From NCBI RefSeq assembly GCF_042431545.1, contig NZ_JBHLYX010000003.1: a stretch of 64,000 bases of DNA; one strand, written 5' to 3'. Within the stretch, counting starts at the first letter, position 1, and every line of letters starts with the position of its first letter. This DNA is from Pseudoalteromonas xiamenensis (GTDB taxonomy: Bacteria > Pseudomonadota > Gammaproteobacteria > Enterobacterales > Alteromonadaceae). The notes below the pieces were generated by a model that did not search any database, had not been told where the DNA came from, and saw only the letters and a list, made by a program, of their open reading frames with translations. This document shows positions 35,719 through 42,618 of this stretch, one piece after another. The position numbers and the translations under genes are program-made.

Positions 35719-35765
35719 AAATTCAGAATGAAGGATAGTACAGTGCTAAGGACCGAGTATTAAAC

Positions 35766-36674
35766 ATGCAAACACCAGAAGAGTATGAAATCACGGAACG
35801 CGTAAATGCGTTAGTGAAAGGGTTGAAAAAGCGCCGAGGCTATACAAAAAAGGACATCAGCCAAAAACTAGGGATCGGTCTCACCACGTTTAACGATTAC
35901 TTAAATGGGGTTAGTTCTTTTAAACTCGGCACGCTTATTAAATTTGCAGCGCTGTGCAAGCTCACCTTACCGGATATTCTCGATGATACGTTGGAAGCGA
36001 AAAAGCTCTACTCGGAAGACCTTGCGGATAGGGCTAATGCAGGTAAAAACACCTTAGATTTCTTGGCGTTTATACTTATTATTCCAGCAGCTACGAGTGC
36101 TTTAGCTACGCAATGGCTGTTCTTCTTTCTCCATTTATTATTAGTGGTCTATTCCCGAAAAGACTTAAATTGCATGGTGGTGAACGTAGTTTTTTTGCTC
36201 GTGTATTTACTGGCAGATTTGTTTACGTTGTCATGGCATGAATACATTTATCCAAATTACAATGGTCTAATTCAAAATACCACTGCTTTTGGTTTTCCAC
36301 TCCTGACAAACTGTCTACTTATGTATTTTATTAAAAATAGAATGCAGTTATCTGTTTGGCTAAGTAAGGGTAGAAATAAAGAAGTATTGGAGCCAAACAA
36401 ACTCGATGCACCAGTTTATATAGTGCTTGTATCCTTGGTGTTTGCCGACAGCATTGCGATTTTGGAAAATATCCTTCGTAACCTAGAGCATTTCGGAATT
36501 GATGAAGAATTTGCTAGGCAGTTTTGGAAAGTGCAATACATATACGACAATTATGAGTATGTAAAAGTTTTTTTAATGGCTTTAGTGATTATTTTACTTT
36601 TTATAGGCACGCGAATTAGGCAGCGACAGCTACGCTTAGCTTTGGGCGAGTCCGGACTTGGAATGAATACCTAA
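35766..36674 (+). CDS. XRE-membrane fusion regulator, copy 3
   Basis: 302 residues. Nucleotide-level identity to copy 2 is very high from the leader before the ATG to about the codon for residue 97, then drops abruptly. The membrane part is closer in pattern to copy 1 (IIPAATSALATQWLF, FADSIAILENILRNLEHFG, IGTRIRQRQLRLA) than to copy 2. Loop motifs NYNGLIQN and FARQFWKVQYIYDNYE are kept. Together with copies 1 and 2 this shows a constant DNA-binding module joined to variable sensor-like membrane modules. Confidence 0.85.
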   Translation: MQTPEEYEITERVNALVKGLKKRRGYTKKDISQKLGIGLTTFNDYLNGVSSFKLGTLIKFAALCKLTLPDILDDTLEAKKLYSEDLADRANAGKNTLDFLAFILIIPAATSALATQWLFFFLHLLLVVYSRKDLNCMVVNVVFLLVYLLADLFTLSWHEYIYPNYNGLIQNTTAFGFPLLTNCLLMYFIKNRMQLSVWLSKGRNKEVLEPNKLDAPVYIVLVSLVFADSIAILENILRNLEHFGIDEEFARQFWKVQYIYDNYEYVKVFLMALVIILLFIGTRIRQRQLRLALGESGLGMNT

Positions 36675-36746
36675 TTTACAAAGAATGAATTTGAAATGCT
36701 AAAAAAGACATGTATCTAAAAATGGTCCGCAATCCATCACATTTCG

Positions 36747-36805
36747 TTGAATATTTTTTTGTTACTGCTAGAATTCACTTTTGTTAAATTTATGTGTGAT
36801 TCTAG
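36747..36805 (+). promoter_or_regulatory. Promoter with overlapping inverted repeat before the fourth locus
   Basis: TTGAAT (36747) and TAGAAT (36769) with a 16-base spacer form a sigma-70 type promoter. The -10 is inside an inverted repeat CTAGAAT (36768-36774) / ATTCTAG (36799-36805). This placement suits an operator bound by a small helix-turn-helix protein, possibly the one encoded just downstream. Binding is inference. Confidence 0.5.
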
Positions 36806-36839
36806 GTTGCTCTATACGAGCGTTTGATGGTGGGGCACG

Positions 36840-37154
36840 ATGCAAACACCCGAGGAATATGAGGTCACTGAGCGCGTTGCAACGCTAATGAAAAGCTTGA
36901 AAAAGCAGCGTGGTTATACCAAAAAGGACATTAGCCGACTATTAGGGGTTGGCCTTACAACGTTAGACGATTACTTAAATGGTGTAAGTTCATTTCGCTT
37001 AGGGACATTGCTAAAATTTGCACAACTTTGTAAAGTAAGCCTAAGTGATATTTTGGAAGATTCAGAGAATCTGGCCAAGTTGTATGAGAATAAGGTAAAT
37101 GCATATGAAACTAGAAAGCCAAGCAAAGTTGAAGCTGAAGTTGAAAAAAAATAA
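36840..37154 (+). CDS. Stand-alone XRE helix-turn-helix protein (fourth locus)
   Basis: 104 residues. Residues 1-70 match the DNA-binding domains of copies 1-3 (RGYTKKDISRLLGVGLTTLD, LNGVSSFRLGTLLKFAQLCK) but with many substitutions, so it is an older paralogue. Instead of running into membrane helices it ends in a charged tail (RKPSKVEAEVEKK). GGTGGGG lies upstream of the ATG. Its last 50 bases overlap the following peptide gene. Cytosolic DNA-binding protein; likely regulator of its own operon. Confidence 0.85.
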   Translation: MQTPEEYEVTERVATLMKSLKKQRGYTKKDISRLLGVGLTTLDDYLNGVSSFRLGTLLKFAQLCKVSLSDILEDSENLAKLYENKVNAYETRKPSKVEAEVEKK

Positions 37155-37287
37155 TATTCTGACTTTACAGGTAAACGATATTAGTAAAGTTTACGGTGGA
37201 ACAGTAATTTCTAAAGGCGGTGAACCACAGGCTGCAGCTCGCTCTGCAGGTGTAACAGCTAGTGAAGAGTTAAAAGTTTCTCCATGA
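37105..37287 (+). CDS. Small peptide, candidate double-glycine-leader precursor
   Basis: 60 residues from ATG 37105 (MKLESQAKLKLKLKKNN), chosen over ATG 37099 because TAAGG lies 9 bases upstream. The first 32 residues are a basic, Lys/Leu-rich segment then ISKVYGG, like the leaders of double-glycine peptides in which the stretch L-K-L-K-K-N-N-I and a terminal GG are recurrent. The remaining 28 residues (TVISKGGEPQAAARSAGVTA and a short tail) have no Cys. The start overlaps the helix-turn-helix gene by 50 bases and the stop overlaps the membrane gene as ATGA. No leader peptidase or modifying enzyme is in the window. It could instead be a small unmodified signalling or chaperone-like peptide. 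Confidence 0.6.
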   Translation: MKLESQAKLKLKLKKNNILTLQVNDISKVYGGTVISKGGEPQAAARSAGVTASEELKVSP

Positions 37288-37901
37288 AGGTAGCCAACTT
37301 AATCATTGTAAGTATTCTTACAGGGTTGTTATTGATATACACCTTTTCTTTTGGGCAGAACATACAAAGTGCTTTTGTTGTTGCTTTAGCGCTATTAGCA
37401 TTTTTTGCAAAAAATGAAGTTAATAGTCAGTATTTAGTTATCGCATTTTTAGTTGTTTTCGCTTTAGGCAAGATTTTACTTTACCCAATTGAGATATATA
37501 TATATCCAAATTATAGTGGCTTTATTCAAAACCTTTCAGGTTTTGGTTTGGGGCTCCTGTTGGACTTAGTGTTAATTTACTTGGTTAGAAATAGAATGGA
37601 GCTGTCACTAATTATTACTAGAGGTAAAGCCCCTTCTGTTTTAGAAAAAAACTACGCTGATGGTCCGTTATTAGGATTGTTAGTTTGTTTAGCTGCTATT
37701 GACTCGATAGCTCTGATCGAAAACACGATTCGACATTTAGAGTATCTTGGATTCGACGAAAATTTCGCGAAGCAGTTTCGCGGAATGACATTTTTTTACG
37801 ATTATTACGAATATTTTAAATCGTCATTAATATCTATTTCCATAGCAGTACTCTACATGGGCGTTGTAATTCGTAAGCGTCAAATGCCAAGTGCTGCATA
37901 G
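37284..37901 (+). CDS. Stand-alone membrane protein homologous to the C-terminal domain of the fusion regulators
   Basis: 205 residues, five to six hydrophobic helices. It matches the membrane part of copies 1-3 in order: first helices, FFAKNEVNSQYLV, YPNYSGFIQN, LVRNRMELSLIITRGKAPSVLEKNY, IENTIRHLEYLGFDENFAKQF, YDYYEYF and a basic end VIRKRQ. So the DNA-binding and membrane modules that are one protein elsewhere are separate here, with the peptide gene in between. Start ATG overlaps the peptide's TGA, implying translational coupling. Probable inner-membrane partner of the stand-alone helix-turn-helix protein or of the peptide. Confidence 0.82.
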   Translation: MKVANLIIVSILTGLLLIYTFSFGQNIQSAFVVALALLAFFAKNEVNSQYLVIAFLVVFALGKILLYPIEIYIYPNYSGFIQNLSGFGLGLLLDLVLIYLVRNRMELSLIITRGKAPSVLEKNYADGPLLGLLVCLAAIDSIALIENTIRHLEYLGFDENFAKQFRGMTFFYDYYEYFKSSLISISIAVLYMGVVIRKRQMPSAA

Positions 37902-37924
37902 AAAATCTGCACGATAAGAATTCA

Positions 37925-37964
37925 GACAATAAAAAACCGAGGTTAGCCTCGGTTTTTTATTGTC
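37925..37964. terminator. Bidirectional terminator between the regulator array and ppaC
   Basis: GACAATAAAAAACCGAGG and CCTCGGTTTTTTATTGTC are perfect 18-base complements around a TTAG loop. The run of six T on one strand and A on the other makes it work in both directions. Confidence 0.92.
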
Positions 37965-37988
37965 TCGATTTGATATATCAAAAAGAGC

Positions 37989-38909
37989 TTATGCAAATGC
38001 GTCTTGTAGTGGTGGCACAACTTGCTTTTTACGGCTTAGTACGCCATCTAACCATACGCGGCCTGCTTCAGGCTTCGCATTGTATGCTTTCTCGATGATA
38101 GATTCATCGTTAGACACGATGAGCATCTCTGAACCTTCTTTCATGATGTCAGTAAGAAGAAGCAGGACAGAGTGACGGTTTCCTTCTTCTTTTAGTTTGG
38201 CAATATCAGCTTCTAGGTCAGCTTTGATGTCGTCAAATACCGACAAGTCAATTACTTCAAGTTGGCCGATACCAACTAGATTGCCGTTCATGTTGAAATC
38301 TTTGAAATCACGCATAACGAGCTCACGAACAGGTGTACCTTGTACTGCAGATTTTACTTTGAACATGTCCATGCCTAGCTCTTTAAAATCTTCAACACCT
38401 GCGATTTCAGCAAGTGCTTCAACACACTTGATGTCTGCAGTTGTGCACGTAGGTGATTTGAAGATAACCGTGTCGCTTAGGATTGCGCACATCATGATGC
38501 CCGCGATGTTCGCAGGGATTTCAACGTTGTAGAAGTCATACATCATTTTGATGATGGTGTTGCTACAACCCACTGGGCGGATCCAACACTCAAGTGGTGT
38601 TGACGTAGTTAGGTCGCCTAATTTGTGGTGGTCAACGACGCCGACAACGGTTGCTTGGTCGATGTCATCAGGAGCCTGTGTTTTTTCAGTGTGGTCAACA
38701 ATGTAAACTTCTTCACCTGCGTAGCTCATTTTTAGTTCTGGTGCGTCAAAACCAAAACGGTCCAGAATGAATTGGGTTTCAGGCGACACTTCACCTAAAC
38801 GCGTAGGGATTGCTGCTTCACCGATTTGGTTTTTTAGGTAAGCAAGCGCGATTGCACCACAGATTGAATCAGAATCAGGGATCTTATGACCCACTACATA
38901 CATTGCCAT
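37989..38909 (-). CDS. ppaC: Manganese-dependent inorganic pyrophosphatase (family II)
   Basis: 306 residues. DHH-family: MYVVGHKIPDSDSICGAIA at the N-terminus (metal-binding HxxPDSDS), VDHTEK, VVDHHKLGD (the DHH motif near residue 94), and the C-terminal DHHA2 domain with RKKQVVPPL (SRKKQ substrate motif). Hydrolyses PPi to phosphate in the cytosol. Complete and of normal length. Confidence 0.96.
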   Translation of the reverse strand: MAMYVVGHKIPDSDSICGAIALAYLKNQIGEAAIPTRLGEVSPETQFILDRFGFDAPELKMSYAGEEVYIVDHTEKTQAPDDIDQATVVGVVDHHKLGDLTTSTPLECWIRPVGCSNTIIKMMYDFYNVEIPANIAGIMMCAILSDTVIFKSPTCTTADIKCVEALAEIAGVEDFKELGMDMFKVKSAVQGTPVRELVMRDFKDFNMNGNLVGIGQLEVIDLSVFDDIKADLEADIAKLKEEGNRHSVLLLLTDIMKEGSEMLIVSNDESIIEKAYNAKPEAGRVWLDGVLSRKKQVVPPLQDAFA

Positions 38910-39044
38910 TGACGGAACTCCTTAAAAATTTGCTGGATATTTTAGCAAAGATTAGCCTGAATGAAATCCTTGCCGAGCGGCAATTGTGCTTATCTTAGAT
39001 GATGATTTTCGATACACTGGCAAAATGAGGGAAAGGAGAGACGA

Positions 39045-39560
39045 ATGTTAAGTCGTGCTGGTTGGAATAACGTGGTGATTTTCTCCATGTTATTAATGAT
39101 ATTTTTTCTAAATGGCTTACATCATAAACTGTTTAAAGAGTCGGATTCCTATCCTGTTTTGCCCGTGCTACCGGAATCGAGTTTTGTACTTGCTGCAGCA
39201 CTGCCGGGTGTAAAGGTTGAGCGAATTGGGACATCATGGCGAAGTGAGGGAATTTGGCAGACAAATGCAGCGGACATTGAAGCTTGGCTTGTTGCTTGGA
39301 CCTCCACAACGTTACAAACCATTGAGATGCCGCAAAACTTGCCAGCACCATCGAGTGCAATTCAATTTTGGCTTGCAGGACAAGAGTTACCTTGGGTGGT
39401 GACTCTTTATCAACAAGGGAATACTCCATTTTTTTATGATAAACAGCGCCAAGTTTGGTTTGCACCTACGGCTGAGCAAGTCAGTCAATTTTTTAAACCT
39501 ATTTATGCCAATGCACGTATGTCTGAGTCGTCGGCAGTAACGTCAGAACAAAGCGAATAA
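39045..39560 (+). CDS. Membrane-anchored protein of unknown function upstream of mutM
   Basis: 171 residues with one N-terminal membrane helix (NVVIFSMLLMIFFLNGLHH) and a periplasmic domain. GGAAAGGAG precedes the ATG. The gap to mutM is four bases, so they are likely cotranscribed. No named domain recognised; similar membrane-anchored small proteins sit next to mutM in marine gammaproteobacteria, but I cannot name a function. Confidence 0.7.
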   Translation: MLSRAGWNNVVIFSMLLMIFFLNGLHHKLFKESDSYPVLPVLPESSFVLAAALPGVKVERIGTSWRSEGIWQTNAADIEAWLVAWTSTTLQTIEMPQNLPAPSSAIQFWLAGQELPWVVTLYQQGNTPFFYDKQRQVWFAPTAEQVSQFFKPIYANARMSESSAVTSEQSE

Positions 39561-39564
39561 GTCC

Positions 39565-40374
39565 ATGCCAGAATTACCAGAAGTCGAGGTGAGTCGACTG
39601 GGCATAAGCCCGCACATTGAAAAGCAACTTGTGGTTGAGGTGAAAATCCACAACCCGAATTTACGTTGGCCAGTACCTGAAGAGGTTAAATCGCTCATCG
39701 GACAGACGATTACACAGGTTGAGCGTCGAGCCAAGTATCTACTTATCCATTCCGCGGTTGGTAGTGCGATTTTGCATTTAGGGATGTCTGGTAATTTGCG
39801 TGTGGTCACGCAGTCTGAGCCATTGAAAAAGCATGACCACATTGAATTTCACTTCGACAATGGGTTGGCGCTGCGGCTAAACGACCCTCGTCGCTTTGGT
39901 GCTTGTCTTTGGCAGCAACCGAATGAATGTCATTCGGTGTTTAAAAAACTTGGCCCAGAGCCACTCACTGATGCGTTCACAGCAAAACATTTATTTGACG
40001 CATCACGAGGAAAGAAAGTCCCGATTAAACAATTTATTATGGACAATCACATTGTGGTTGGTGTCGGGAATATTTACGCGAATGAATCGCTGTTTAAGGC
40101 GGGTATTCACCCACAATCCGAAGCCGGTAAAGTGTCTTTAGCACGTTATCAGCGCTTAACACCTATTATTAAGTCGACCTTAGCTGCGGCCATTGAACAA
40201 GGTGGAACGACGCTTAAAGATTTTGCGCAAAGCGATGGTAAACCAGGCTACTTTGCGCAGGAGCTGTTAGTGTACGGTCGTAAAGGACAGCCTTGTGTAA
40301 CGTGTTTCACAGAGTTGACGGAAATCCGCTTAGGGCAGCGCAGCACGGTGTATTGTAAGCGATGCCAACGTTAA
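39565..40374 (+). CDS. mutM: Formamidopyrimidine-DNA glycosylase
   Basis: 269 residues. MPELPEVE start with catalytic Pro-2 and Glu-3, LHLGMSG, NDPRRFG, NIYANESLF and C-terminal zinc finger (four Cys: PCVTC and YCKRC). Removes 8-oxoguanine from DNA and nicks the strand. The last bases overlap the end of the M20 peptidase gene on the other strand. Confidence 0.96.
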   Translation: MPELPEVEVSRLGISPHIEKQLVVEVKIHNPNLRWPVPEEVKSLIGQTITQVERRAKYLLIHSAVGSAILHLGMSGNLRVVTQSEPLKKHDHIEFHFDNGLALRLNDPRRFGACLWQQPNECHSVFKKLGPEPLTDAFTAKHLFDASRGKKVPIKQFIMDNHIVVGVGNIYANESLFKAGIHPQSEAGKVSLARYQRLTPIIKSTLAAAIEQGGTTLKDFAQSDGKPGYFAQELLVYGRKGQPCVTCFTELTEIRLGQRSTVYCKRCQR

Positions 40375-40381
40375 ACGTTGG
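40365..40381. other. Perfect palindrome spanning the overlapping stop codons of mutM and the M20 gene
   Basis: CCAACGTT-A-AACGTTGG, 8-base arms around one base; the stop codons of both convergent genes lie in its centre. It could act as a weak bidirectional terminator. No T-run. Confidence 0.6.
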
Positions 40382-41492
40382 CCATCTCTACAGCTTCTTC
40401 GAAACAGAGCGCCGCAAGGATTTTACTGACTTGCTCAATGCGTTTTGTGAAGCTCGATTTCAACGCGCGTTCATGAATCGTGTGGTCGCCGTCACCAAAT
40501 GGGCCAAATCCATCTAAGGTGGGCACACCCGCAGCCGCGACAATATTGGCATCTGATACACCTCCGCGGCGTTCCGTTGGAATGCTTTCACCCAAAATTG
40601 CCGCTACCTCTTCGAGCAATTGTTGTTGTGCTTCTGATGGCATCATCACGGGGCGCTGCAAGCCTCCGGATAGCGTTACTTTTACGCCTGTCACCTCAAT
40701 GGCTAAACAAATATTTTCAATGCTATTGAGTAATCGCGCTTGCTCAACGTCACTGGTAAAGCGAGCTTCAACCAACATCGAAGATTTGGGTGAGATGGTG
40801 TTGGCACCAATACCACCTTGAATTTTACCTACATTGACTGTGCTACCCTTTTTCAAATCAGTTAGGTTACACAGCTCAATGATCATATTGGCCGTCGCGT
40901 AATTGGCATCGATGCCATCGGCGTAATGATTGCCTGCGTGGGCAGCTTTGCCTTCTACGTTGATTTCAAAGGTTGCAATGCCTTTACGGGCAACCACCAC
41001 TTCATGATTCTTGCCCGCTGCTTCAAAAACCAAACATGCGTCATAGTTTTTGGCGAGGTGTTCTGTCAATGAGCGACTATCGTCACTGCCAATTTCCTCG
41101 TCACTGACTAAAAGAAAGTCGACGTTCGCGAGCTGACCGAATTGTTTTTTGAGAAAACGTAGCGCTTCAAGTGCAACGAAGTTGCCACCTTTCATATCGC
41201 AAGCACCAGGTCCATAAACCCACTGTTCGTCCATGTGGAAATCGGTAAAGGTATCGGGTGGAAAAACGGTATCGAGGTGGCCTAGTAGTAACACTTTCTT
41301 ACCTGAACGACGGGCTGAGCGAAACAATAAATGGTCGCCCACTGTATCGCGTTGGTAACGAGTTAGAGACATTCCTAATGGTTGGATAAGTTCAACCATG
41401 AGTTCTCCGTGTTTATCTACTCCGGCTTTGTGTTTGCTGTATGAATTGCAGTTTATCAACGTAGCTAAGTCGGTGAAATTGAGCGTGTCCAT
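40371..41492 (-). CDS. M20-family zinc carboxypeptidase (carboxypeptidase G2/ArgE-like)
   Basis: 373 residues. M20 metallopeptidase pattern: VLLLGHLDTVFPP (first metal His and catalytic Asp), YGPGACDMKGG with the bridging Asp, SDEEIGS with the catalytic Glu near 131-133, GKAAHAGNHY in the dimerisation domain, GVSDANIVAAAG and final His in GDGDHTIHE. No signal peptide, so cytosolic. Removes a C-terminal amino acid (often Glu) from peptides or acylamino acids. Lies divergent to the ATP-grasp genes and could process their product, which is inference. Confidence 0.85.
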   Translation of the reverse strand: MDTLNFTDLATLINCNSYSKHKAGVDKHGELMVELIQPLGMSLTRYQRDTVGDHLLFRSARRSGKKVLLLGHLDTVFPPDTFTDFHMDEQWVYGPGACDMKGGNFVALEALRFLKKQFGQLANVDFLLVSDEEIGSDDSRSLTEHLAKNYDACLVFEAAGKNHEVVVARKGIATFEINVEGKAAHAGNHYADGIDANYATANMIIELCNLTDLKKGSTVNVGKIQGGIGANTISPKSSMLVEARFTSDVEQARLLNSIENICLAIEVTGVKVTLSGGLQRPVMMPSEAQQQLLEEVAAILGESIPTERRGGVSDANIVAAAGVPTLDGFGPFGDGDHTIHERALKSSFTKRIEQVSKILAALCFEEAVEMANV

Positions 41493-41668
41493 GATGCTTC
41501 CCTTTTCAAAACTGCGCTCATCGTGGCGAGGATTGGTTGCAGTTCAGTGAAGGTTTTATGAACAGTTTTTGGCGTGCGGATTTGGTCAAAAAGTTGTCAT
41601 AGAGCAACGCGTACAATAAAAAAGGATTAAATTTTGAGCAAAAATGCTCGCGCAAAATGGAGACAGGC

Positions 41669-42616
41669 ATGACGAACACAGAGATGAATCCTCACGTAGG
41701 ACTTTGGATGTATCAAAACAGTGGTGGGGCAGCGATTGAAGAGAAATTAGTAAAAGCGTTGAAAGCGCGTGGCATCCAAACGACTACGGGATTGAATCTG
41801 CGCGATGCGCGCGCGCAAGATGGGATCATCACGTGCAATGGCGTCAACATGGAATCGCTTTCAACATTTTTAAGCTACAACGCTGGTGAACAAAGCCAGT
41901 TCCAAGTTTATCTCTATCAAGTGTTAAGTCAGTCTATTCCGACGATTAATGATTTTAATGCCTTTGCGTTAGCAGAGGATAAGTTCCGCACATCGCATTT
42001 GCTTAATCAACATGGGATCCACACGGCTGATTATCGCTTGTGCCATAAACATGATATGGACGGGTTAAAGCAGGCTCTGCACGAGTTTGGTGGCAAGCTA
42101 GTATACAAGCCAACCGAAGGTTGGGGCGGTGTGGGGATTGTTAAAATTGACAGTGAACAAGCCCTCAACATGCTGACGCCATTCCTCACGCGCACGGATC
42201 TGCGTTACTTCTATGTCGAGCGTTTCATCAATTATGATCACACCGATTTTCGAGTGGATGTTGTCGATGGTCAAGTTGTAGGGTGTTATGGCCGTAAGGC
42301 ACCCAAAGACGATTGGAAAACCAATATCACCAGCGGTGGTTCGGTGTTTGTGCGCGAACTCAATGATGAAGTGGCCGAGCTCGCTATCAAAGCGACAGCG
42401 ATTTTGGGATTAGACATTGCAGGCGTCGACATTATTTATGACCGTGATTTCGAGCGTTATGTAGTACTTGAAGTAAATACTATTCCCGCATTTGCGACGC
42501 CTGATCAGGAAGCACTGGGGATCAATTTCAACGCGCGCAAATTAGAGGCGATGGTGGGCTTAATTGAAAAGCGTGCTTACGGGCAACTCGCAAAAAAGCA
42601 ATCTAAGGTGGCTTAG
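41669..42616 (+). CDS. RimK-like ATP-grasp ligase
   Basis: 315 residues from ATG 41669, with GGAGACAGG upstream; ATG 41657 is less well placed. ATP-grasp fold: LVYKPTEGWGGVGIVKI (ATP-binding loop) near 145, DFRVDVVDGQVVGCYGRKAP, then TSGGSV, LDIAGVDIIYD and VLEVNTIPAFATPD with the metal-binding acidic residue and Asn. Close in pattern to RimK/LysX/CphA-type peptide ligases that add an amino acid to a carboxylate with ATP. Substrate unknown. Adjacent to a second ATP-grasp gene (2 bases) and a peptidase, suggesting a peptide or amino acid conjugate. Confidence 0.85.
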   Translation: MTNTEMNPHVGLWMYQNSGGAAIEEKLVKALKARGIQTTTGLNLRDARAQDGIITCNGVNMESLSTFLSYNAGEQSQFQVYLYQVLSQSIPTINDFNAFALAEDKFRTSHLLNQHGIHTADYRLCHKHDMDGLKQALHEFGGKLVYKPTEGWGGVGIVKIDSEQALNMLTPFLTRTDLRYFYVERFINYDHTDFRVDVVDGQVVGCYGRKAPKDDWKTNITSGGSVFVRELNDEVAELAIKATAILGLDIAGVDIIYDRDFERYVVLEVNTIPAFATPDQEALGINFNARKLEAMVGLIEKRAYGQLAKKQSKVA

Positions 42617-42618
42617 TC

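Noticed and set aside
36840..37901. Fourth regulator locus as a frameshifted or broken fusion gene
   Set aside because: The two halves are in the same frame but separated by more than one stop; the helix-turn-helix protein ends in its own charged tail, the peptide frame is open across the gap with a ribosome site, and the membrane gene starts with an ATGA overlap. This looks organised, not decayed.
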